Shown: positions 28,965-37,626 of the stretch, in pieces | Layout: each line of letters begins with the position of its first letter | Position numbering within the stretch: the first letter of the stretch is position 1 | Assembly (NCBI GenBank): GCA_019634415.1 | Contig: JAHQVJ010000161.1 | Span: 40,960 to 104,959 of the forward strand | Length of the DNA: 64,000 nt | Direction of reading: 5' to 3' | Source: Myxococcales bacterium | GTDB lineage: Bacteria; Myxococcota_A; UBA796; GCA-2862545 | Program-made: the position numbers and the translations under genes | The notes under the pieces: generated by a model | What the model was told of the DNA's origin: nothing | What the model saw: only the letters and a program-made list of their open reading frames with translations | The model's database searches: none

Positions 28965-29615
28965 CTATTCTTCGCCTTCGGGAACAGTCTCCCCAGCCTC
29001 GCCCGTCTCGCCAGCTTCAGCCTCGGCTTGTGCTTGCTCTGCACGCTCGGCTGCGCGCGCGCGTGTGCGAGCGTTCGGGGCGATGATCATGAACATCTGC
29101 CGGCCGTCCATCCGAGGATGGGTCTCGATGGCGGCCAGGTCCTCGCACTCTCGTGCCACGCGGAGGCACTGCTGGGAGCCGATGTCCTTGTGGGCGAGCT
29201 CACGACCGCGAAAGCGAATCGTGACCTTCACCTTGTTGCCCTCTTCGAGGAACCGCCTTGCGTGTCGCACCTTCACGGCGATGTCGTGGTCGTCCGTCTT
29301 GGGGCGGAGTTTGACCTCCTTGATCTGCACCTGGACTTGGTTCTTGCGGGCGTGGGCCGCTCGCTTCTTTCGCTCGTACTTGAGCTTTCCGTAGTCCTGG
29401 ATCCGGCAGACGGGCGGTCGACCGTTGGGAGCCACCTCGATCAGATCGAGTCCTCTGTCTTCAGCCAGCCGCACGGCGTCCTCGGTGAGGAACTCTCCGA
29501 GCTTGTTTCCCTCCTCGTCGATCACGAGGACGCGGGGAACTCGAATTCTGCGGTTGACACGGGGTTCGTTTCGATCGGGCTCCGGCTGGGGGCGACGACG
29601 GGGTCCTCTTCTCAA
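28965..29615 (-). CDS. infC: Translation initiation factor IF-3 with charged C-terminal tail
   Basis: This 216-residue factor binds the 30S subunit and checks the start codon. Core landmarks are NRRIRVPRVLVIDEEGNKLGE, DLIEVAPNGRPPVCRIQDYGKLKYE and the C-domain (KVKVTIRFRGRELAHKDIG). The core is followed by ~35 Ala/Glu/Gly-rich residues absent from E. coli IF-3; Myxococcus IF-3 (Dsg) is known for such an extension and a rare start codon. No ATG or GTG fits; TTG 29615 with AGAGGG three bases upstream gives a short Arg/Pro-rich leader before the core. Rare infC start codons are normally autoregulatory, so the TTG may be functional. Confidence 0.93.
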   Translation of the reverse strand: MRRGPRRRPQPEPDRNEPRVNRRIRVPRVLVIDEEGNKLGEFLTEDAVRLAEDRGLDLIEVAPNGRPPVCRIQDYGKLKYERKKRAAHARKNQVQVQIKEVKLRPKTDDHDIAVKVRHARRFLEEGNKVKVTIRFRGRELAHKDIGSQQCLRVARECEDLAAIETHPRMDGRQMFMIIAPNARTRARAAERAEQAQAEAEAGETGEAGETVPEGEE

Positions 29616-29798
29616 TGTCCCTCTCTGGGCTGTTGGGATGCCAGCAGGTCTGGCGCGTTTCACGAGGATAGCCCACGGAGTGAGCCAAAAAAAGCCTCGA
29701 TGGTGCAACTGGCGTGGAAAGGTGGGGCGGCGCGGTCGGGCGACGATCTCGAACGGGAAGTCCGGAGGTCTGTCACGAAGGACCGCGGCGCGATGGGA
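29616..29798 (-). promoter_or_regulatory. infC leader region, 183 bases between tRNA-Val and infC
   Basis: No gene is seen here. On the minus strand the stretch contains a T7 tract (plus strand A-tract at about 29688-29694) downstream of tRNA-Val that may end its transcript, and a TATCCT about 15 bases further on that could be a weak -10 for infC. Neither element is strong. Confidence 0.3.
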
Positions 29799-29873
29799 TG
29801 GTAGGCACGAGCGGATTTGAACCGCTGACCCCCGCCGTGTCAGGGCGGTGCTCTCCCGCTGAGCTACGTGCCT
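29799..29873 (-). tRNA. tRNA-Val (GAC)
   Basis: The cloverleaf reads leftward from 29873. Acceptor AGGCACG pairs with CGTGCCT, the anticodon stem is CCGCC/GGCGG around loop CTGACAC (anticodon GAC), and the T-arm is AGCGG-TTCAAAT-CCGCT. Discriminator A and CCA are encoded. It starts 14 bases after the lipB stop on the same strand. Confidence 0.96.
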
Positions 29874-29887
29874 GCGACTACGCTTCG

Positions 29888-30523
29888 TTAATCGCGGTGC
29901 GGCAGGTGGTCAAGGTAGGCATGGAGAACCTCCGCCCCGACGTGATCGGCCACCTCGTGTGGATCAGGGCTGTCCCCCAGTTGCTCGGCCAGTGAGGTCA
30001 CACCTCCGTCCGTGATGCCACACGGAACGATCCTCCGAAACGGCTCGAGATCGCAGGTCAGATTGAGCGCGAACCCATGCATCGACACCCCCCGCCGGAA
30101 GTGCATGCCGATGGCACAAATCTTGTCGTCACTCACCCAAACACCTGGATGGCCCTCTCGGCGGTGGGCAGTAAGCCCGACGCGTCCCAGCCAGTGAATC
30201 ACGCCTTGTTCCACGGCGCAGATAGTGCCCTTCACGGAGCCGCCGTGTCGGCCGACCTCGAGCATCAGGTAGCCAACGAGCTGGCCGGGTCCGTGCCAGG
30301 TGGCCAACCCCCCTCGCTCCGTGGCGACGACCGTCGCATCCTGGGGCACATGCTCGGGCGGAACGGCCCGCCGCCCCGTGGTGATCACGGGATCGTGCTC
30401 GAGCAGCCAGAATGCCTGTGGGGCCCCTCCCCGGAGGATCGCTTCGCGGCGGCTGTGCTGGAGCATGTGGGCCCATCGGTAGGAAAGTCGTCCGAGCCAG
30501 GCTGGACGAGGATCAGGACGCAT
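29888..30523 (-). CDS. lipB: Octanoyl-[acyl-carrier-protein]:protein N-octanoyltransferase
   Basis: This 211-residue enzyme transfers octanoyl groups from ACP to lipoate-dependent enzymes, the first step of lipoate synthesis. Family features are RGGLATWHGPGQLVGY at ~70-85, the catalytic Lys134 in DDKICAIG, HGFALNL and the catalytic Cys168 in PCGI. Length is typical. The start overlaps the end of the upstream exported protein by 11 bases. lipA is not in the window. Confidence 0.96.
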   Translation of the reverse strand: MRPDPRPAWLGRLSYRWAHMLQHSRREAILRGGAPQAFWLLEHDPVITTGRRAVPPEHVPQDATVVATERGGLATWHGPGQLVGYLMLEVGRHGGSVKGTICAVEQGVIHWLGRVGLTAHRREGHPGVWVSDDKICAIGMHFRRGVSMHGFALNLTCDLEPFRRIVPCGITDGGVTSLAEQLGDSPDPHEVADHVGAEVLHAYLDHLPHRD

Positions 30524-31265
30524 CGAGGATCACCACGACACGTCCCTGCCGCAGCAACTCGGAGTGTGCCTGGACAGACTTTGCATCTGCCTCCGAGAGG
30601 TACAGGTCGGGGCCGCGTGCGTGGTCCACGCGAATCACCAGGGGGCGCGCACCCGCCACCATCGAAGCTGGGTGGCCCGGATCCGTGACGAAGCGAAAGG
30701 GGGGCTCCCGAACGGCGATGGCCTCCTCCAGCTCGGCCTGGAACAGCACGCCTGCGGCTGGGTCGATGATCCTGGGCGCATACGCAGGACGCGCGCTGCT
30801 TCCCCTGGCGTCCAGGAGGAGGCCTGTGTACGCACGCCGCTGCAGGTCATCAGATCCACTGGGGGGCGCCGCCACAGTGCGGGTGAGCACCCACGGCTTC
30901 AGGAGATCCTGCAGCGACAGCGCTGCGACCAGGCGAACTCGTCCCGACTGGCCGTACGTGGTCTCGCGGACCCGCCAGCGGGACGTGCGCGCCTGAACGG
31001 CCACTCCGATTGCCGCGTCTTCCAGAACCTCGCCGAGGTCCAAGCTGCCGGTGACCGGGATGTCGCCAACGGTCTGTTGCACAGCAGCTTCCACCTCTCG
31101 TCGGGCCAGCTGCTCCACCGCCTCCACCGATCCCGTCGCGAGGGATCGGGTGGACGCTTCGATCTGCAGCTCCATCACGGTCCAGTTGACCTGAACCCCT
31201 GCCCCGAGGGACTCGACCAGATCCGGAGGACCTGCGAGCGCCGACATCATCCACAGTGTGAACAT
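30513..31265 (-). CDS. Exported protein of unknown function
   Basis: The 250-residue product has a short signal-like N-terminus (MFTLWMMSALAGPPD) and then an alpha/beta domain. Its helix RSLATGSVEAVEQLARREVEAAV and strand-rich middle resemble LPP20/FlgT-like envelope proteins, but the similarity is too weak for a call. The C-terminal part has LVIRVDHARGPDLYLSEADA. The gene lies between dnaE (eight bases after the dnaE stop region on the opposite side of this start) and lipB, with an 11-base overlap into lipB. Periplasmic location is likely; function is not inferable. Confidence 0.6.
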   Translation of the reverse strand: MFTLWMMSALAGPPDLVESLGAGVQVNWTVMELQIEASTRSLATGSVEAVEQLARREVEAAVQQTVGDIPVTGSLDLGEVLEDAAIGVAVQARTSRWRVRETTYGQSGRVRLVAALSLQDLLKPWVLTRTVAAPPSGSDDLQRRAYTGLLLDARGSSARPAYAPRIIDPAAGVLFQAELEEAIAVREPPFRFVTDPGHPASMVAGARPLVIRVDHARGPDLYLSEADAKSVQAHSELLRQGRVVVILDAS

Positions 31266-31273
31266 TCCCTATG

Positions 31274-34200
31274 CTACGACAGCGCTACGACGTCGGGGCG
31301 CCCGAACAAGGCCTGCACACTCTCCTCCATGGTCGTGCTGGGCTCCACCGGTAACTCTGGCAGCTTCAGCTCGGCCTCGAACTTGCCCTGGGCGCGCACC
31401 ACCAAGCAGCTGCGACATGCGCCGCGCTGCTCTCGCAGGATCTCGTGAAACTGGGTGAGTCGGTCGCCCTTCAGATCGGACACCTCGAGGTTGAAGCGAA
31501 CCTCACGCGTCATCCTGGCGCGAATGTCCGACAGCGTTTCGGCGGACTTCGCGATGAGCTTCACCTCGTCTCCCCCCTCCTCCACCTTTCCGCTGACCAA
31601 CAGTGGCTCGTTCGACTCGAGAGCACGCATGGACCGGGCCCAGGCATCGGAGAAGAACACGCACTCGACCGAGTCGCTGGCGTCTTCGAGCCGAACGAAC
31701 GCCATCTTGTCGTTGCGTCGGGTGCGGATGGTCCGAACGTCGACCGCGAGACCCATGACGCGAACTTCCTCGGCGTCGCGGAACTGGGGAAGTGATGTCA
31801 ACCGAACACACGTCGCGTAGCGGGCCACATCGCTGCCGTGTGCCTGCATGGGGTGCCCCGACAGGTACAAGCCGAGCACGTCTCGCTCATGGCCGAGCTT
31901 CTGTGACAGCGGCCACTCGGGCAGATCGGGGTACCTGAACTCCGGTCTCTTGGTCTGCGCACCGGCTGTGGCGAACAAGCCGATCTGACCTGCCGCAGCA
32001 TCTGCCTGCGCACGAGACCCGACCGTGATGGCGGCATCCAGTCCTTCGATCAGGGCACGCCGCGGCACGCCTTCGAAGTCGAGCGCGCCAGCCTTGACGA
32101 GATGCTCGATCACACGTCGATTCACGCGCGTGTAGTCCACACGCCGGAAGAAATCGAAGGTGGACTCGAACGAGCCACCAGCTTCCTCCCGAGCCTCGAT
32201 GATCGCTTCGATCGCGCCTGCTCCGACGTTCTTGACCGCACCGAGCCCGAACCGGACGACGGATCGCACGTTTCCGTCGTCGTCGACGGGTCGATCCGCC
32301 AGCGGGGGAACGCTGAATTGATGCCAGGACTGGTTCACGCAGACGGGCAGCACGTCGATCCCGGCGCGCCGGCAGTCGACGAGGTAGGCCACCACCTTGT
32401 CCGTGTTCGCGGCCTCGATGGTCATCAAGGCGGCCATGAACTCGGGTCGGTAGTGCGCCTTGAGGTACGCGGTCTGGTAGGCGATCCAGCCGTAGGCGGC
32501 GGAGTGGCTCTTGTTGAAGCCATAGGCTGCGAACTTCGCCATGAGATCGAAGATCTCGGTGGCCTTCTCCACCGGGATGTCGTTGGCGATGGAGCCCGAG
32601 ACGAAGCGCTCTCGCTGCTTGTCCATCTCGGACTGCTTCTTCTTGCCCATGGCCCGGCGCAGCAGATCGGCTTCTCCCAGGGAGTAGCCAGCCATCACCT
32701 GGGCGATCTGCATCACCTGTTCCTGGTAGATGATGGTGCCGTAGGTGCTCTCGAGAATGGGCTCCAGGACGGGGAGCGGGTACTCGATCTGCCTGCCGTG
32801 CTTTCGCTCCACGTAGTCGTCGGTCATGCCAGACTGCAGCGGACCCGGCCGATACAGCGCGACGAGAGCGACCATGTCGTTCATGTCGGAGGGCTTCAGG
32901 CGCGTGAGGAGCTCACGCATCCCGCTGGACTCGAGCTGGAACACACCGAGGGCGTCGCCTTGCTCCAACAGCTCGTAGGTGACCTCGTCGTCCTCGGGGA
33001 TGGCCGACATGTCGATATGCACGCCGTGGTTCTGCTCGATGGCGAGGACGGCGTCGCGGATCTGATCGAGGGTCTTCAGTCCCAAGAAGTCGAACTTGAT
33101 CAGACCGATGGACTCGGCGCTTCCCATGTCGTACTGGACGACGGGTCCGCCCTCGGGCTCGTCTCGGTACAGCGGGGCGTAGTGCACCAAGGGGCGATCG
33201 GCGATCACCACGCCAGCAGCATGCACCCCGGTCTGACGGGTGGTCCCCTCGATGGCGAGTGCCAGATCGAGCACGCGACGCACCTTGGGATCGCCATGCT
33301 GCAGGTCGCGGAGTCGAGGTTCCTGCTGAATGGCGTCGGCGAGCTTGATGCCGAGCTGATCGGGCACGAGCTTCGCGATCCGGTCGGCCTCGCCGAAGTT
33401 GAGATCGAGCACCCGCGCCACGTCACGAACGGCCGCCTTGGCCTTCAGGGTGCCGTAGGTGATGATCTGGGACACCAGCTCGGCACCGTACTTCTCGCGC
33501 ACGTGCTCGATGGCTTCTTCGCGACGATCCTGGCAGAAGTCCACGTCGATGTCGGGCATGCTCACCCGCTCCGGGTTCAGAAAGCGCTCGAAGAGCAGCC
33601 CGAAGCGGATGGGGTCGATGTCGGTGATGCGCATGGCCCAAGCCACGAGCGAACCCGCAGCAGAGCCTCGCCCGGGGCCGACGGGAATGTCGTTGTCCTT
33701 CGACCAGTTGATGAACTCGGCGACGATGAGCAGGTACGCCGGGAAGCCCATCTCCAGGATGATGTCGATCTCGATCTGGAGGCGATCGTGGTACTCCGGA
33801 TGGGATTCCGCTGGGATCCGTTCCAGCCGGCGCTCGAGTCCGCGCTTCGAGTACCAGTCGAAGTACCCGTTGATGTTCCCAGCGCCGTCTGGCTTGGGGG
33901 GAACCGTGCCATCCAGCGGCATGCCCCAGTCGGCAGGAGGCGGAAAGGCTAGGTAGAAGTAGGCCCAGTTCGCCTCGGTGTCGGGCTGCTCGCCCTCCTC
34001 TGCGACATCGGGCGGTGTGGTCGCGGGGAAGTGGTAGTTGTCGTACGTGAACGAGAACTCACACCGCTCGGCGATCTCCCCGGTCCGTGCCAGCGCGTCC
34101 GGGTCCGACGGGAACAGCTCCCGCATCTCCTCTTCGGACTTGAACCAAGCCTGATCCGTCGGGCACACGAGGCGACGCGCATCCGCCAGGCTACATCCCG

Positions 34201-34873
34201 CGCCGATGGCATTCAACAGCTCGTGGATCGCGCTGTCTTCGGGCCTCAGGTAGTGGACCGCGTTGGTCACGACGGTGGGCCGCCCCGACTCCGCGGACAG
34301 CTCGCGCACCAATGCGTTGATCTCTTCCTGGCCCGGAATGCCGTGATCCTGGAGCTCCAGATACAGCTGCTCGGGACCCAGGACCGAGGACAGACCCTCG
34401 AAGCGTTCCCGTGCGACATCGCGGTCGCCCTTCTGAAGGGCGCGTCCCAGCACCCCCTTGATCCCACCCGTCAGGAAGATGAGCCCATCGCGATGCTGCT
34501 CGAGCATGGCGAGGTCGACCCGTGGCTTGTAGTGCATGCCATCGAAGATGGCGCGGGTCACCAGCTCGCACAGGCTGTGGTAGCCCTGCTCGGACTCCAC
34601 CAGGGCGATGATCTGGTATCCGCCCTCTTCCCGGGCAGAGTCCCAGTGATCCACGCCCTCCGGCTGGACGTTGAGCTCTGCACCCAGGATGGGTTTCACA
34701 CCGTGCTTGGAGCAGGCCTTGTGGAACGCGACGGCGCCGTACATGTTCGACGTGTCGGTGAGGGCGAGGGCTGGCATCTCCAGCTCTGCCGCACGTGCGG
34801 CGAGAGCCCCCACGGTGGCTGCGCCGTCGAGGATGGAGAACTGAGAATGGGTATGGAGGTGAACGAAGGGCAT
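31274..34873 (-). CDS. dnaE: DNA polymerase III alpha subunit
   Basis: This 1199-residue replicative polymerase starts with a PHP domain (MPFVHLHTHSQFSILDG). The polymerase core has catalytic aspartates in MPDIDVDFCQ near residue 441, plus GPGRGSAAGSLVAW and the YGFNKSHSAAYGW segment. Helix-hairpin-helix and OB domains follow (RVMGLAVDVRTIRTRRNDKMAFVRLED). ATG 34873 gives the standard N-terminus; a longer frame to 35026 adds non-homologous residues. It is of the DnaE1 length and order, so it is likely the main replicase. Confidence 0.97.
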   Translation of the reverse strand: MPFVHLHTHSQFSILDGAATVGALAARAAELEMPALALTDTSNMYGAVAFHKACSKHGVKPILGAELNVQPEGVDHWDSAREEGGYQIIALVESEQGYHSLCELVTRAIFDGMHYKPRVDLAMLEQHRDGLIFLTGGIKGVLGRALQKGDRDVARERFEGLSSVLGPEQLYLELQDHGIPGQEEINALVRELSAESGRPTVVTNAVHYLRPEDSAIHELLNAIGAGCSLADARRLVCPTDQAWFKSEEEMRELFPSDPDALARTGEIAERCEFSFTYDNYHFPATTPPDVAEEGEQPDTEANWAYFYLAFPPPADWGMPLDGTVPPKPDGAGNINGYFDWYSKRGLERRLERIPAESHPEYHDRLQIEIDIILEMGFPAYLLIVAEFINWSKDNDIPVGPGRGSAAGSLVAWAMRITDIDPIRFGLLFERFLNPERVSMPDIDVDFCQDRREEAIEHVREKYGAELVSQIITYGTLKAKAAVRDVARVLDLNFGEADRIAKLVPDQLGIKLADAIQQEPRLRDLQHGDPKVRRVLDLALAIEGTTRQTGVHAAGVVIADRPLVHYAPLYRDEPEGGPVVQYDMGSAESIGLIKFDFLGLKTLDQIRDAVLAIEQNHGVHIDMSAIPEDDEVTYELLEQGDALGVFQLESSGMRELLTRLKPSDMNDMVALVALYRPGPLQSGMTDDYVERKHGRQIEYPLPVLEPILESTYGTIIYQEQVMQIAQVMAGYSLGEADLLRRAMGKKKQSEMDKQRERFVSGSIANDIPVEKATEIFDLMAKFAAYGFNKSHSAAYGWIAYQTAYLKAHYRPEFMAALMTIEAANTDKVVAYLVDCRRAGIDVLPVCVNQSWHQFSVPPLADRPVDDDGNVRSVVRFGLGAVKNVGAGAIEAIIEAREEAGGSFESTFDFFRRVDYTRVNRRVIEHLVKAGALDFEGVPRRALIEGLDAAITVGSRAQADAAAGQIGLFATAGAQTKRPEFRYPDLPEWPLSQKLGHERDVLGLYLSGHPMQAHGSDVARYATCVRLTSLPQFRDAEEVRVMGLAVDVRTIRTRRNDKMAFVRLEDASDSVECVFFSDAWARSMRALESNEPLLVSGKVEEGGDEVKLIAKSAETLSDIRARMTREVRFNLEVSDLKGDRLTQFHEILREQRGACRSCLVVRAQGKFEAELKLPELPVEPSTTMEESVQALFGRPDVVALS

Positions 34874-34947
34874 GAGCCTCTGCGGCGCCGAGCGACCTCG
34901 GGAAGGTATCGGGCCGCCTGACCATGAACTGACCGCTGGCGGTTGCC

Positions 34948-35331
34948 TCAGTCCACCGCGGCACCAGGGACACAGTCGGTGCCATCGGTGATGACGGGCT
35001 CCAGCGCTCGGTCGTGATCGAGCCACCGCTGGCCGACCTCTTCGTCGATCCCGTGCTCGCCCAGCACGGTGGCCAGGATCGCCAGTCGCCGTCGGAAGTG
35101 ACCACGATTGATGCGCAAAGGCTGATGCACCTTGCCCAGCGGCCGACCGTCGTAGGCGGACTGCCCTCCGAGGTGTGCGACGGCGAGCTGCGTCTCCAGC
35201 TGTACGATCCGTCCGAGATCTCGACCCTCGAACAGGTACCCGATGATGAAGTCACCGAACACCCTCTCCACGAAGTCCTGCATCACACGGTGAACCACCT
35301 CACGACCGCCGATGACCTCGAGGTCCGTCAC
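34948..35331 (-). CDS. Truncated haemoglobin-like protein
   Basis: This 127-residue protein fits the group I truncated globin pattern: an N-terminal helix (VVHRVMQDFVERVF), then TQLAVAHLGGQSAYDGRPLG. The presumed proximal His69 lies in KVHQPLRINRGHF, followed by a final helix. These proteins bind O2 or NO through haem. The distal-side residues differ from classical members, so ligand preference is open. GTG 35331 overlaps the stop of the lytic transglycosylase (GTGA). A longer upstream frame is a shadow of that gene. Confidence 0.8.
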   Translation of the reverse strand: MTDLEVIGGREVVHRVMQDFVERVFGDFIIGYLFEGRDLGRIVQLETQLAVAHLGGQSAYDGRPLGKVHQPLRINRGHFRRRLAILATVLGEHGIDEEVGQRWLDHDRALEPVITDGTDCVPGAAVD

Positions 35332-37589
35332 GGCAACGCCTCGTGGTTGAACGCGGACAGGTCGGGAAACGCAGGGCCATCGTCGTGGTGGTAGCGCATG
35401 GTCTGCCAGGTCCCCATCACGCGCTTCACATATCCGCGCGTCTCCCGATACGGGATGCGCTCGACCCACTCGTCCACGGGCGGGTTGTCGTGGGCCTTCA
35501 CCCACTTCTTCACGTTGCGGGCTCCACCGTTGTAGGCAGCCAGCGAGAGGAACGGGCTCTCGGACAGCTGGCGGAACAACGAGTCCAGGTACCGCGCCCC
35601 GATGCGCAGGTTGGTCTGGGGCTCGGTCAGATCGGCGCGGCGGATCTTCAGGTCCATCCAGCCCGCCGTCTGCTGGGCCGTCGCCCACATCAGCTGAGAC
35701 AGGCCGATGGCTCCTGCAAACGACACGATCTCTCGGTTGAAGTTGGACTCCTCACGGACCAGCCCGTGGAGCAGGCGCGGCGGGTAGCGGTAGTCCGAGA
35801 GCACGGCTCGCTGAACCTCCGCCCAATACCGATCCGGGTAGGCGACCTCGATGATCTGCCACTCTCGATCCCCGAGCGTGGTCAGAGGATTCGAGATGAT
35901 CCATCGCCGAAGGTCGTCATGCGCGAACAGCCAGTCTCCCGCAGCGATCCGAAGCTCCGTGGTCCACACTTTCTCGTCAGGCGCCAGCTCGTCGAAGTGC
36001 GAGCGCCTCCATTCGGCGAGCCCCTCTCGGGGAAGGCCGAGGCGCATCAGCGCGATACCGTCTCGGTAATGGGGATCCCGCAGCATCTCGGCTCGCACCT
36101 GCCATGGAGCCCAGGTGTCTTCCTTGGGCCTGGTCGAACGCTGAGCCAACGCCTCGGCGACGTCGGGGGCGACCTCGGTGAGTCGCGCGAATGCCAGCAG
36201 CGCGTAGAAGCTATGGGGGAGATCCTCACACAGTGAACGCCATCCGGCGATGGCTGCCTTGCGCGCCTCTTCCTCCTCCACCGCGAGGCTTGGCACCTTC
36301 GCGTCCGGGTACATGCGCCACCTCGCCGCCCAGTAGCGTCCCGCCTCCACGTGATGAGCGTTGCCCTCCGGTGGAAGCGCCGCGAGGCGCTCGGCGATCT
36401 CGACCGCCTTCGTCGGCTCCCCCTGGTCGTACCGCCAGAAGGCGAGCCGCAGCGCAGCTTCGGGCACCGTGTCACCATCGGGGTGGTCCGACAGCGCTCG
36501 CTCCCACCAGCTCGCAGCTTCACTCGCCCTGTCGTCCTCGAGCAACGAGATGCCGCCCCTCGTCCAGGCGTCGTCCGCCATGGAGTGGCTCGTGTACGTC
36601 TCCGCGAGGCTCTCGTAGACCTTGGCCGACGACGCGAAGCGCTTCCGTCGGTACTCCGCGGTTCCCATCAGGTACAGACCACGCGGACCGTAGGTGCCCT
36701 CGACCTCCGCGCATTGAGCGCCGATGCCCTCGAGCTCACCCACGGCGGCGGTCAGCTTGTTGCGCTTGTAGAAGCTGCGCCCGCGCACGTAGCGAAGACG
36801 GCACCCATCGACCGAAGCCTCGCTCGCGTGCTCTCGATGTGGCTTGGTTTCGTCCAGCGCTCTATCGTAGCGCTCGGCCCACATCAGGTGCTCGGCCCGC
36901 GCGGCGAGCTGTTGCCACTCGGGGGTGAATGCCATCGACTCGAGACGCTCGGTGGCCGCCTCACCTTCTTCTGTGTCTGGGTAGTAGGTCCACAACCGTG
37001 TCAGCAGAGGACGCGCGGCGTCCGACTCCAGCCCGTGGTGCTCTGCCAGCGCGAGTAGCGCGGGCGCATTCCCTGGTGAGGGGTCGGGTCGGCTCACGAC
37101 CTGTTCTGCGATGGCCCAGGCACGATCTGGCTGATCGAGTGCTCGATGAGCATCGGAGATGGCGATGGCTGCTCGCGCGAACGGCAGCTCGTCGGACCCG
37201 ACTCCCGCCAGGATCTCCAGAGCGCGCGTGGGCTCCCCCCCAGCCGCCAAGACCACCCCCCGGGCAGTCGCCACGTACGATGCAGGCGCCGTCGACGCGG
37301 CCGCCGTCTCGACGACGTCCATGGCTTGCTCGGGTTGCTCGGTCTGGGACGTCGCCCACGCAACCAGGAAGGACCAGTCCGCACGCTGCCGCTCCGACAG
37401 CGTCGCGGTGTCCATGGCACGAAGTGCGGTGAGCGACTCCTCGGGATCCCCTGTTCTCGCGGCCTCGAGCGCCTCGCTCGGAAGGTCGAGGACCAGCGCT
37501 CGCAGCGGTGCCCCGATCTCGATCAGATGTTGGGGCTGCGGCTCCTGAGCGATCGCTGGGGTGAACATCGCTGCGATCAAGTAGCTCAC
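35328..37589 (-). CDS. Soluble lytic murein transglycosylase
   Basis: This 753-residue periplasmic enzyme cleaves peptidoglycan glycan strands to 1,6-anhydro ends. The signal peptide (MSYLIAAMFTPAIAQ) is followed by a long alpha-superhelix of TPR-like repeats (~30-590). The C-terminal SLT domain has catalytic Glu in REESNF, then GAIGLSQLM, AAYNGG and the RIPYRETRGYVKRV motif. The usual GLMQLMP reads GLSQLMW. GTG 37589 is the start. The stop overlaps the globin gene. Confidence 0.92.
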   Translation of the reverse strand: MSYLIAAMFTPAIAQEPQPQHLIEIGAPLRALVLDLPSEALEAARTGDPEESLTALRAMDTATLSERQRADWSFLVAWATSQTEQPEQAMDVVETAAASTAPASYVATARGVVLAAGGEPTRALEILAGVGSDELPFARAAIAISDAHRALDQPDRAWAIAEQVVSRPDPSPGNAPALLALAEHHGLESDAARPLLTRLWTYYPDTEEGEAATERLESMAFTPEWQQLAARAEHLMWAERYDRALDETKPHREHASEASVDGCRLRYVRGRSFYKRNKLTAAVGELEGIGAQCAEVEGTYGPRGLYLMGTAEYRRKRFASSAKVYESLAETYTSHSMADDAWTRGGISLLEDDRASEAASWWERALSDHPDGDTVPEAALRLAFWRYDQGEPTKAVEIAERLAALPPEGNAHHVEAGRYWAARWRMYPDAKVPSLAVEEEEARKAAIAGWRSLCEDLPHSFYALLAFARLTEVAPDVAEALAQRSTRPKEDTWAPWQVRAEMLRDPHYRDGIALMRLGLPREGLAEWRRSHFDELAPDEKVWTTELRIAAGDWLFAHDDLRRWIISNPLTTLGDREWQIIEVAYPDRYWAEVQRAVLSDYRYPPRLLHGLVREESNFNREIVSFAGAIGLSQLMWATAQQTAGWMDLKIRRADLTEPQTNLRIGARYLDSLFRQLSESPFLSLAAYNGGARNVKKWVKAHDNPPVDEWVERIPYRETRGYVKRVMGTWQTMRYHHDDGPAFPDLSAFNHEALP

Positions 37590-37626
37590 GTGGTGATCCT
37601 CGAAAACGGTCGGTGGACGATACCAG

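Noticed and set aside
32102..33952. A 616-codon plus-strand frame inside dnaE
   Set aside because: It is antisense to the polymerase core and has the same His/Leu/Val-rich shadow composition.
34874..35026. N-terminal extension of dnaE
   Set aside because: The PHP domain starts at the ATG at 34873; the upstream residues are low-complexity and overlap the intergenic region.
35332..35688. Extension of the truncated haemoglobin frame
   Set aside because: It is a shadow of the transglycosylase gene; globin homology begins just after the GTG at 35331.
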